Positions 1 to 8,710 of a stretch of DNA of 64,000 nt are shown one piece after another. How positions within the stretch are numbered: the stretch's first letter is position 1; every line of letters starts with the position of its first letter. Under the pieces are notes generated by a model that saw only the letters and a list, made by a program, of their open reading frames with translations, searched no databases and was not told the DNA's origin. The DNA comes from Lunularia cruciata (lineage: Eukaryota; Streptophyta; Marchantiopsida; Lunulariales; Lunulariaceae): positions 63,244,944-63,308,943 of the forward strand of contig OX419755.1 in NCBI GenBank assembly GCA_948567375.1. Reading direction: 5' to 3'. A program made the position numbers and the translations under genes.

Positions 1-691
1 ATCTCTTGTTCCTAGACTGGTGCCCTAGCCAACTGGTCTACCCTCACTTGTTGTCATAGTGACTGTGCCACTGTTATCTATACACATGTAGCTTTGGCTA
101 GGAGAGGCAGTTTGATCCCATTCTTGGTGATCCTGGTAGCTTAGGACTTAGATACGAACTACTCTTATGTCAAATGCCAAATAGTGGCAGAGTCAGTCCC
201 GTGTTGTGTTATGAGATGGAGGGTTTTCGTTTAGATTTCTTGTGATTGGATCCCCTCCATTCTCTACTTCCTGTTTGTGCACCACGTTTGTGTGAGGTGC
301 CTTGACTTTTGAGCGTTGGTGCTCTGGTGTGCTCTCGATGGTGAGGCTGGAGTGATGACCAGTCAGACTACCTTTGTTTCTCTTCGGTGAGGCAAGAAGT
401 GATGACCTGCAGACCGTGAGAGTGCGTGTTATGATGGCAGGTTACAGGTTGCCCTTCCCCTAGTGTAGTTATCTCGGTTAGAGTTACATTAGCGGGTGGT
501 GTCTAGTTGGTGTTGGCACTTGGTGGGGCACTTGCAGTTGCGACTTGCGGTTGCAGTTGGTGGTTCGGGTTTGCTATTGCAGTTACGTGGTCACGACGGA
601 GTTCTTTGGAGATTCCAGAGGAGTTAGCCCTGCAGTACGCAGTGGGTTTACTTGGAGTGGTGCTCGGTATCAGCCTGTATCTCAGGTCCCA
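1..691 (+). other. M1 untranslated leader (partial)
   Basis: Aligns throughout with 27673-28379 of M2 and has no open frame of its own that is shared by both copies. It contains short runs such as GTGATGACC repeated around 353 and 400. By position it is the 5' untranslated part of the genomic RNA, where packaging and dimerisation signals would be expected. None can be assigned with confidence. Confidence 0.7.
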
Positions 692-3481
692 GTGAGGGAG
701 GAGATTGACTATGAGTTGGAGTTTGACACAGGAGCTGATTCAGTTGAGAGTGCACTTGGTGTGTCCGCACCATTGTTGTGGGACATGGACGAGATTTATG
801 GGGCCTCCAAAGGCCCTAGGCGTTACTCTGGTACAGTGGGTACCATTGAGTTGGATGACTTCATCCAGGAGTTTGATAGTTGGTGTGATCTGCAGCAGAT
901 GCGGAACCCGACTTTGTTCACACCTTTCATGGCATGGAAGGGGTTGTTTCAGCACTTGGAAGGTCCACCGATGGACGACTACCATGAGTTCAGGAGAGCT
1001 CATTTGGAGGAGATTGAGTTATGGAGACAGTATTGGTCTCCTCACTATGTCTCCATCACTTCAGGCTCGGTGGCCAGGAGTAGATCGGCTGTACCTACGA
1101 GTTCTAGCTCGAGTAGTGTGGGTGGAGCTAGTGGAGGTGCACTAGCTGGAGATAGTGCTACTACGAGTGGAGGTACTGCTGCAGGAGGTGGTGTGGTACC
1201 GGGGTTTAACCCCATGGTTGAGTTCTTCCTATGTTTAAGGCAGAACTACCAAGGAGTGCGGACTGACAAGCTGAGGAGCTTGCAGGAGTTCAAGCGGAAG
1301 GCTGGAGAGAGCCTACGCGAGGCATACACTCGCATGAGGCGGCTGATCAGTTTCACTCAAGGAGTTACTGAGGCCCAGGCAGTCCAATTTTGGTATGGGA
1401 TATTGGACAGGGAGTTGCGACGTAGAGTTCGTGATGCTACGTTGTTGCAGGCTACTTCGCCCACTTTGGTAGTAGTCTTTGGTTTGGCTGAGCGTATTGA
1501 GCTCAACATGGTGGAGGAGAGAGTGGTGACATCTGGATTTGGTAGGGAGACCTCATCCACCGTTGTGACTTCTTCTAGAGTGCAGCAGAGTGCACCACAC
1601 CCAGTTGGTTTTTGAGGACAGGGTGGACAGCCCAGATCCTATGGAGCAAGTGGAGGGCCTAGTGGAATTAGACCCTTACCCTCATTTTCGGGTCAGCAGC
1701 AGCCAGTGAGTGGTGGTGTTGCTTGTTGGACTTGTGGTGGACCTCACCATAGGAGAGAGTGTACTCAGGGCAGCGGACCTGATACCTCTAGTGCATCATA
1801 GCCAGCACAGAGGCAGTGTGAGCATTGCCATAGATTTGGTCACACTAGTGACCGGTGTTTTGACCTACACCCGGAGTTACGGAGTGGTAGGGCTGCTATG
1901 GCAGGTAGTAGAGGAGCTCCAGTTCATGGAGGACGAGGTGGTAGAGGTGGTGGTAGAGGATCTACACCTAGTAGGGGTGCAGTACCTGCCCTTACTTCTG
2001 ACACAGCTATGGCTACTCGGATTGAGCAGTTGGAGCAGAGATTGGCTAGTATGGCTATTGCTCAGAGGAGATCAAATTCGGGTGCTGAGGCTTCCACCTC
2101 ATATGCTAGTGATAGAGATGCTTTGGACTTCATGTGCGGAGCAGCACAGGTGGATGCATCTGCAGCAGTGACTAAGAGTGCAGTACGTGCTCCAGAGCCT
2201 AGAGGAGCATCAGTGGAGTTGGACCCACAGAGAGGAGAGGTTGGGAGACAGGTCAGACTTCCCCAGTCTTTCACACTATCTGAGGCATTGCAGACGACAT
2301 CCATGGTTCCTAGATGTCCCAGTGCAGGTGTGGTAGGTGGTGATGGAGTACCTGCTAGTCAGCCACCTGCTACTACACAGACTGAGTCTAGCATGATGTT
2401 GGGGGCGGCTCAGCTGATTATGCGGCATCCTTTATTTTCAGCCAGTGACATGTTTACATTGGGAGTGGACCCAGCCCCAGTGTTCCGGTTGGCTGCCACG
2501 TTGTGTGAGAGTAGGGATGGTGCAATTCCTACTACTAGAGCAGAGGTGGTTGGTAGTGGAGCTGACTTGGTTGAGGAGCATGGGATCCGTTCAGCGACCA
2601 GTGGTTTATGGCAGGCAGCAGCGGCTAGACTGGAGGAGTTGCCAGCTAGACCGGCCTTTGAGAGAGCGCGGTTTACACCTGGTGTTGTCCTATTGGATAA
2701 CCAGAGGGGGATCTTTTGTTTAGTGGGACCTTCAGGGAAGGTCTATACACCACAGAGAGTCTTGTTAGACTCTGGTGCGCAGCCCCTTATGTTGGGGAAG
2801 GCTGCAGTTGTTGGTCTGGAGTTACGGAAGACCGATGTGGAGAGGTGTCCATTTCAGATCCAGACATCTTTAGGTGGTGGTTCGACACAGTACATCACAC
2901 GTGGGGAGCTTGTTGTCCAGGTTCAGCCTGGTCATCCGACTGATAGCTTAGCGGTGAGAGCTCAGGCTATTGCGACGATAGCTGAGTCATATGATGTGCT
3001 AGTTGGGGGAGCAGTGTTATACCCTATGGGTTTCAGTATTGACTATTGGGAGGAGACAACCTCTTATAGACCTGGTTGGCAGTCTGGTGAGGGACGGGTA
3101 TGTCGCCTACCAGTACGCTTTAGTAGTGGCAGTCTTGGCTCACTACAGTCCGGGACCATGGCAGCATCAGTTTTGGCTTTCAGCGGTGCAGTTACTTGGC
3201 CTGGTGACTTGTTGGAGGGGAACGCCCATGCAGAGGATACTCCAGTACCAGAGGAGATCACTCGGCTATGGAGTACGAGTGGGATTGTTCTATCCACCTT
3301 GGATGTTCCATTGTGGAGTTCAGAGGAGGCATTGCAGCAGCATGCAGATCAGTTGGTGCAGCAGGCTTGGAGTGGAGCCTTCGTACCATCAGGGGATGAG
3401 TGTGAGGATGAGCCTCCAGAGGCGATTGCTTTGACACCTCTGGATACCACACTCATTGCTTGGCAGTATCCAGTAGAGGGG

Positions 3482-4440
3482 ATATGCCTATTGGAGTTGT
3501 TTGGTGGGATCAGCACCGGACTAGCTGCGGTGTTACAGGCGGGTATCCGAGTACAGAGGTACTTGTATGTAGAGAGAGATGAGACTGCTAGGCGAGTCTC
3601 TCTACATCATGTGGCACACTTGGCCTATCGGTATCCGGAGTTATTACCGATGTCAACAGTCAGAGGTTACCAGAAGGCCTTACCAGGAGACATTTCCTTA
3701 TTGGGAGCGCATGACCTAGAGAGACATGGGCCTATTCACTTGGTGATTTCTGGATGGCCATGTCAGGGACATACACGTGCGGGCCGCGGTTTGGGTCTTC
3801 AGGATCCTCGTTCTGGTGTGTTTTGGGAGATGTTACGGATACTACGACATCTCCAAGTTCATCAGTCTGTTTCTCCAGCTTACCTTTTGGAGAACGTTCC
3901 ATTGATGGGTGATTCTCGCACTAGAGTGGTGGCGAGTACACATCAGGTCCATTCTTGGATGGGACCTGCTATATTGTTAGATGCAGCCAGAGTGGGATCA
4001 CGGGCTCATCGTCTTCGTCTTTGGTGGACGAACCTTTTACCCAGAGAGGTTCTACAACATAGTTATGATGGGATTCAGCGACTAGACCACATTCTTGTTG
4101 ATGATATCTTGGATGTTGGACGTCAGTCTCAGACAGTGGTAGTGGCTGATAGGTCACCTATGGCAGTGGTGAACCTAGTTGGACAGCCTAGAGCTGCATT
4201 TCCCACACTCATGAGTTTCCCAGGCTCTCATGCTTTTCGAGAGGGAGGACTTGGACTTGTTTGGGACTCACAGTTACAGCAGTTGGTGGAGCCCAATGCT
4301 GATGAGAGAGAGCGGGCGATGGGTTTTCACACTAGTATTACCGCTGTTCCAGCAATGTCAGAGGCATCTAGGCGTCAGGTGTTAGGTCAGGCTATGGACC
4401 TGAACTGTTTGACCTGGATTGTGAGCCTTGGTTTGGCAGA
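3482..4440 (+). other. C5 cytosine DNA methyltransferase domain of M1
   Basis: Motifs in order: I LLELFGGISTG (3488-3520), which binds S-adenosylmethionine; an acidic residue after VQRYLYVERDE (motif II); IV VISGWPCQGH with the catalytic Cys codon at 3761-3763; VI LLENV with ENV at 3890-3898; VIII RAHRLRLWWTN near 4000; then ERERAMGF near 4308 and RRQVLGQAMDLN (motif X) at 4368-4405. The family transfers a methyl group to carbon 5 of cytosine in DNA. LFxGIxTG, the AHRxR-WWTN motif and the ERxxGF to LGxAM ending look most like DNMT3. Motifs run I to X, unlike plant DRM proteins, where they are circularly permuted. No stop lies inside the domain in M1. Target specificity cannot be read from the sequence. 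It could act on the element's cDNA or on chromatin at insertion sites; both are inference. Confidence 0.92.
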
Positions 4441-4545
4441 GCAGCGTAGGATGCGCTTGATAGGCATCACCACTCGGACACTTGTGAGCCCTGTGCCGAT
4501 CGAGACAATTCAGGCACATGCTGGGGGTGATGGACCGAGTGGACA

Positions 4546-4640
4546 TGGTATTCTTGGGACACATCCAGTAGCTACTAGGGAGAGTGGTCTACTTGGAGTC
4601 CATCCAGGTGAGCGTGGGCTACTTGGATTACACCCTTGGT
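4546..4640 (+). other. Triple GxLGxHP motif in the tail after the methyltransferase
   Basis: The reading frame gives GILGTHP, GLLGVHP and GLLGLHP spaced by 9 and 4 residues. M2 (about 32248-32336) keeps all three. It lies between motif X and the UAG codon. A repeated short peptide in an unstructured tail could be a docking motif or a processing region. No function is known to me. Confidence 0.6.
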
Positions 4641-4762
4641 CCACATGGGATGCAGCTAGAGGACGTATGGAGCTTGCAGCCAGAGTGGAGGGAGTTTTTC
4701 ACACAGAGGTTGGGACCTCTAGTGGTCGGGAGCATGACACCATTGCTCCCAAGGGCCCAGTG

Positions 4763-4771
4763 TAGCAGCCA
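4763..4771 (+). promoter_or_regulatory. Probable stop-codon readthrough site (UAG CAG CCA)
   Basis: UAG at 4763-4765 is followed directly by CAGCCA, which fits the CARYYA consensus known to promote readthrough of UAG in tobamoviruses. The downstream frame continues without shift into reverse transcriptase. M2 has the identical nonamer at 32463-32471. The other stops compared between the two copies are private to one of them. Inference: this codon sets the ratio of Gag-protease-methyltransferase to the full Gag-Pol product. Confidence 0.72.
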
Positions 4772-7700
4772 GTCAGTACGTCTTCCACTCCTACTACAGT
4801 TACAGAGGATACTTGGGAGCCAGATCTTGGACCCAAGCTTACTGGAGAGGAAAGACGGAGGGTTTGGAGGTTCTTGAGGAGTCACACGAGTTGTTTTGCC
4901 TTCAGTATGAAGGATTTGGGTGCTCTGAAAGGACCTGGTATACGGATTGAGCTGACTAGCGACACACCTGTTTTCCGACGTCCTTATCGATATAGTGAGA
5001 TGGAGAGGACATTGATTCAAAGCCGGAGTAGTGACCTTTTTGAGGCTGGTTTGGTGGAGATTTCACATGGAGAGTATGCATCAGCGACAGTGATGCCAGC
5101 CAAGAAGGATATGCATGGCAACTATACAGATAGGCGGATGTGTGGAGATTACCGTCTTATCAACCAACAGACCAGGGCTGATCGGTATGCCATGCCTACA
5201 CCGGAGGAGATTTTTGATGCGATTGGGCATGCAAAGGTCTTCAATACTTTGGATCTTCGAGCGGGATATCATCAGTTGCCGATCAGGGAGGAAGATAAGT
5301 CCAAGACAACATTTTGGGCTATTGATCCTCACGGCAAGGATGTGTTATATCAGTGGAGATTCTTACCATTTGGGTTGAAGAATGCTCCTGCTGAGTTCCA
5401 GAGGGTCATGGATAGGATCCTAGCTGGACTGGATTTTGCTCGGTGCTATATTGATGACATTTTGGTGTATAGCACTACTGTGGAGGAGCATGAGAGACAA
5501 TTGTTGGAGGTGTTTGAGAGGTTGAGATCTCATGGACTCAAATTACATCCTGGGAAGTGTAGGTTCTTCCATGAGCAGGTTGAGTATTTGGGTCACACTA
5601 TCTACCCCGGAGGACTTGGTGTTCAGCAGACCAAGGTGGAGGCTATTGCACGTATTCCTCGGCCTACGGATGTGATCAGAGTGCGAGCATTCCTTGGGTT
5701 GGCGAACTTCTATCGCCGCTATGTTAGAGGATTTAGTGCCATTGCCAAGGCCTTGAGGAAGCTGACCAAGCTTACACAAGAGTGGTGTTGGGGAGATGAG
5801 CAGGAGAGAGCTTTTGTAGAGCTCAAGGAGAGGTTGACATCTGCTCCTATTTTGAGGAGACCGATCAGAGGACGACCATTTCAGGTTCACACTGATTGGA
5901 GTATGTTGGGGCTTGGAGCGGTGCTCACCCAGCATGATGATGAGGAGAAGGAGTTTGTGGTGGCCTATGCTAGTCGCTCCAACAATTCAGTGGAGGCAAA
6001 GTATAGTTCATATGAGGGAGAGTGCTTGGCAGCAGTTTGGGCAGTAGCACATTTCTGATGTTACCTATTTGGTAACCCCTTCACTCTCATCACTGATCAT
6101 CAGCCGCTGAAGTGGTTGATGGAGTCCGACAAGCTTTCAGGGAAGCTTGCACGATGGGCTCTGATTTTACAGGAGTATGATTTCACGGTTGTTCACAGAC
6201 CTGGAGTGGTGAACCGTGATGCAGATGGGTTGAGTAGAAACCCATGTCCCAGCCAGCAGGATCAGACCGGAGCACGTTGGCATGGTGAGACAGATGAGGA
6301 GATGGTGCCAGGTTGGCATGCATCAGCCTTTCTGTGTATATTTGCAGAGACATTGGTGGTATCTCTCTCAGCGCATATAGGAGGAGTTATTGAGGTCATA
6401 GATCCAGAGAGTGAAGATATTGGTACAGTTCAGCGAGACATTCATGATGATGTCTTAGTGATGGACTATCTTCGCACTGGTGTTGTGGGTGGCACAGTTG
6501 GGGCCAAGGAGAGAGACCGTGTTCTTTAGCAAGCCAGACGGTTCAGATTGGAGGGTAGACACCTTTTGCATGTATGGGAGGATGGTAGAGTGCGAGTAGT
6601 ACCACTTCCATCACAGAGACCACAGTTGGTCCGTCATGCTCATGAGGAGCTAGGACATTTTGGAGTAAAGCGTACATATAGCTTACTCCAGAGTCATTAT
6701 TGGTGGCGCGGTATGCAGACCGAGGTACAGCAGTTTGTTGCCAGATGTGTGGTTTGTGACCGAGTTAGAGCATCATTCAATGCTCCTACGCCACAGTTAC
6801 ACCCATTACCTATCATGGGATTGGGTTACCGTTGGAGTTTGGACTTCGCCGGACCTTTACCCCTAACTGTGAGACATCATCGGTATGTTTTGGTGATGGT
6901 GGAGCACTTCTCCAAGTGGATTGAGTTGGTGGCACTTCTTGACAAGTCTAGTGAAGGGACAGCTTACTCGTTCGTGGATTGAGTTCTTAGTCATTTTGGT
7001 GCACCAGCTGAGGTTTTGACTGATCAGGGTACAGAGTTCTTGGGAGAGTTTCAGGTCTTGTGTGACAAGGCTTTGATTGATCATCGTACTACATCCCGAG
7101 ATCACCCTGAGGCAGATGGCTTAGCAGAGAGAGTGGTTCAGACGGTGAAGAGAGGATTGCGAAAGTATGGTTTGCAGAGAGGCCACTTGGGAGATTGGGA
7201 TCTCCAGTTACCTTGGTTGGCCATGGGCTATCGGTTCAGCCGGCAAGCCTCCTTAGTATCCTTCTCTCCATACTTTCTACTCTATGGACGAGATCCATAT
7301 TTACCTGCAGCCATTCATCGAGATGCTACTGTAGTTTTGGACTTGGATGACCCTGATGTATGGATGAGTGCATGTTCTCAGCGGGTTGAGATCTTTCGGA
7401 GAGTGATGCCGATGGCCTTCGAGAACTTGGCAATTGCTCAGCATAGAGATACTTTACGCTATGCTACCATTCGAGGAGGAGGTTATAGACCCTCGATCCG
7501 TCGATTTCATCCAGGCGACTATGTATATCTACAGCAGACAGCACCGATGACACTTGATGTTTCTACAGGCCGCACTATCTTGAGAGTGCGCGAGGTTTTG
7601 CCATCTGGAGTCCTTGTGTTAGAAGGACGTGATGGTGTTGTTCGGAAGGATCATGTGCGCAATTGTGCGCCATGCCACCTCCCAAACATTGATGGTACTA

Positions 7701-7879
7701 TGGACCCAAGCTTGGCACTTGTACGTGCAGGCTTGAGGTGTATGTTATGTGGCTCTTCTGGTGGAGCTGCTACTATGTTAGTGTGTGATAGCTGTTCGAG
7801 AGGATGGCATATGGCATGTATGACTCCTCCCCTCACGGTGGTTCCTCAAGGACAATGGTTATGTCCTAGATGTACTTGA
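4766..7879 (+). pseudogene. M1 Pol: reverse transcriptase, RNase H, integrase, PHD finger
   Basis: Same frame as the upstream ORF. Reverse transcriptase spans about 4920-5560, with LDLRAGYHQ, FLPFGLKNAP and catalytic YIDD at 5447-5458. RNase H (about 5880-6230) starts with the TDWS aspartate and includes GECLAAVWA. Integrase has an HHCC zinc site (HAHEELGHFG to CVVCDR, about 6630-6765). Its DDE core contains LDFAGPL (from about 6840), LTDQGTEF (from about 7014) and the Glu in DGLAERVVQ (near 7120). A PHD finger ends the protein. TGA 6056, TAG 6527 and TGA 6980 interrupt it; M2 has CGA, CAG and CAA at these places. There is no chromodomain, the usual C-terminal chromatin module of chromoviruses. 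Confidence 0.9.
7736..7876 (+). other. PHD finger at the C terminus of M1 integrase
   Basis: Cys4-His-Cys3 pattern: CMLC, then LVCDSC, then GWHMAC, then QWLCPRC, ending one codon before the stop. The WHxxC and W-x-CPRC spacing is that of a typical PHD finger. PHD fingers bind histone H3 tails, often reading the methylation state of lysine 4. Placed at the integrase end, it would be a chromatin tether during integration (inference). M2 keeps all eight zinc ligands (about 35428-35568). Confidence 0.88.
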
Positions 7880-8048
7880 CCTATAGCTAGTTCATTCTTT
7901 ATATGGTATAGATTGCAGACAGGCGACTAACGATGGGGCTCCATAGCACCCGGCCTCCTGATCTTTGCCCATTAGAGGGTATACCATATACTTAGAGTAG
8001 ATGGCTATCTGGAGTTAGAGGGACCTAACCGCCAGCTAGGGGGGCGAT
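7880..8048 (+). other. M1 3' untranslated region and polypurine tract
   Basis: No reading frame. It ends in the purine run AGGGGGGCGAT (8038-8048) immediately before TGTGGCAC, the expected arrangement of a plus-strand primer tract and the start of a 3' LTR. M2 has the same at 35728-35740. Confidence 0.75.
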
Positions 8049-8153
8049 TGTGGCACTTTAGAGTCTATGTATGACTTATGTGTGAGTTGTGCTTTTATAG
8101 TGTATGATGTTGACAGCGATGTATGTTGTGTAGCGATGTATATATGCATGACA
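8049..8153 (+). repeat. M1 terminal repeat block A (first copy)
   Basis: 105 bp from TGTGGCAC to the GACA before GC. It is repeated at 8605-8710 with two base differences. It contains a TATA-like GTATATA near its end. M2 has the same block twice (35741-35845 and 36297-36419). Both M1 blocks have T and both M2 blocks have C at one shared site, showing that the two blocks of an element are copied from each other at replication. Confidence 0.85.
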
Positions 8154-8160
8154 GCTGTCA
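8149..8160. promoter_or_regulatory. Palindrome TGACAGCTGTCA at the A/B border
   Basis: A perfect 12-bp palindrome joins the last bases of block A to the first of block B. The M2 insertion starts with TGTCACG and ends with CGACA, so the M2 genomic ends correspond to this palindrome cut on either side of the central GC. It is therefore a candidate integrase cutting site. In M2 it is GATAGCTGTC (35842-35851). Confidence 0.6.
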
Positions 8161-8604
8161 CGCCATTTGTAGTTCCGCATCTAGATGCTCGGACACTGGA
8201 GTTCCAGTGATGGTAGTTAGAGTTATTCTAGCTGTTTCTCAGGGACTACTTTCCGACGGTTAGATTTCGTGTTCGGGGTACTAACTTCACGGTGGGGCCC
8301 ACCGTCACTTTGCACCGTTTGCACCGTCAAGTGTGCCATCAGCGGGACCGTTAGGGTTTCAGGGCTAGCTCGAGTCCAGGGGGTATAGTTTCGAAGTGAG
8401 CTCCAGAGAGCTCACTTCTCTGATGTTGAGCCTTCGAGTTCCTGGCTATGGTGGACAGAGGCCGGCGAGCGTCACCTGGATTCTCTATGCTTGAGTGGGT
8501 GTGGCTTGACTGTAATCAGTGCCCTGTTGTTGGCAGTTTATAGAGTGACAGATCAAGTACTGATCTGAGTTGAGTTGAGTTGAAAGTGTTAAGCAATCTG
8601 ATTA
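8156..8604 (+). repeat. M1 terminal repeat block B (LTR body)
   Basis: 449 bp from TGTCACGCC to CTGATTA. The same block forms the left end of M2 (26587-27036) and recurs in its right end (35848-36296). It contains a perfect inverted repeat (8393-8418), a TTAGGGTTT telobox (8351-8359) and a near-palindromic GGTGGGGCCCACC. In M2 it is followed at the left end by a primer-site-like sequence, as U5 would be. Confidence 0.85.
8393..8418. promoter_or_regulatory. Perfect 11-bp inverted repeat in M1 block B
   Basis: GAAGTGAGCTC, loop CAGA, GAGCTCACTTC. It is identical in M2 block B at 26825-26850 and has one mismatch in the 3' copy. It could form an RNA hairpin near the transcript start or be a dimeric protein site. 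Confidence 0.55.
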
Positions 8605-8710
8605 TTGTGGCACTTTAGAGTCTATGTATGACTTATGTGTGAGTTGTGCTTTTATAGTGTATGATGTTGACAGCGATGTATGTTGTGTAGCGATGTATAT
8701 ACGCACGACA
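8605..8710 (+). repeat. M1 terminal repeat block A (second copy, right end)
   Basis: Repeats 8049-8153 and ends in CGCACGACA. In M2 the matching block ends exactly at the target duplication, so 8710 is the right end of M1. Confidence 0.8.

Larger units (their letters stand above)
692..4765 (+). pseudogene. M1 Gag-protease-DNA methyltransferase polyprotein
   Basis: Gag (692 to about 1700) has a retrotransposon-gag helical region around 1210-1520. Two zinc knuckles follow: CWTCGGPHHRREC at 1724-1762, which is slightly irregular, and CEHCHRFGHTSDRC (CX2CX4HX4C) at 1817-1858. An Arg/Gly-rich stretch lies near 1900-1970. The aspartic protease has its active site DSGA at 2768-2779 and the C-terminal YDVLVGGAVL near 2990-3020. 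The methyltransferase domain covers 3482-4440. A Gly/His/Pro tail with three GxLGxHP motifs follows, then UAG at 4763-4765. The start is taken as codon 692 because M2 has ATG at the matching position (28380). M1 has GTG there, and the next in-frame ATG is 785. Stops at 1613 (TGA, from CGA) and 1799 (TAG, from CAG) break it; M2 is open at both sites, so the ancestral frame was continuous. Confidence 0.9.
1..8710 (+). mobile_element. Element M1, Ty3/gypsy-type retrotransposon with DNA methyltransferase and PHD finger (5' end cut by window)
   Basis: Seen: one reading frame from 692 to 7879 gives Gag, protease, C5 methyltransferase, reverse transcriptase, RNase H, DDE integrase and a PHD finger in that order, followed by a purine tract and terminal repeats. 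Position 1 matches position 27673 of the complete second copy M2, so about 1.1 kb of M1 lies to the left of the window. There are no frameshifts. Besides the shared UAG at 4763, the stops are TGA 1613, TAG 1799, TGA 6056, TAG 6527 and TGA 6980, and the ATG expected at 692 is GTG. M1 is thus a recently broken copy. The order RT-RNaseH-integrase is that of Ty3/gypsy. The right end CA is at 8709-8710. The target duplication cannot be checked because the left end is missing. Confidence 0.93.

Noticed and set aside
664-676. GGTATCAGC just before M1 gag, similar to a tRNA-Met primer site (also about 28353)
   Set aside because: It lies 1.3 kb after block B and within 30 bp of the gag start; a primer site must adjoin the 5' LTR.
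1710-2171. Second-frame ORF over M gag, present in both copies (153 codons)
   Set aside because: Overlaps the zinc knuckles in another frame; its hydrophobic Leu/Val-rich content results from the GTG/TTG-rich strand. Kept open in both copies, but so are other shadow frames.
3482-4440. Methyltransferase as bacterial contamination or a separate host gene
   Set aside because: It is in frame with retroviral protease, occurs in two copies at the same place, and one copy is nested in a plant-type LTR with a target duplication.
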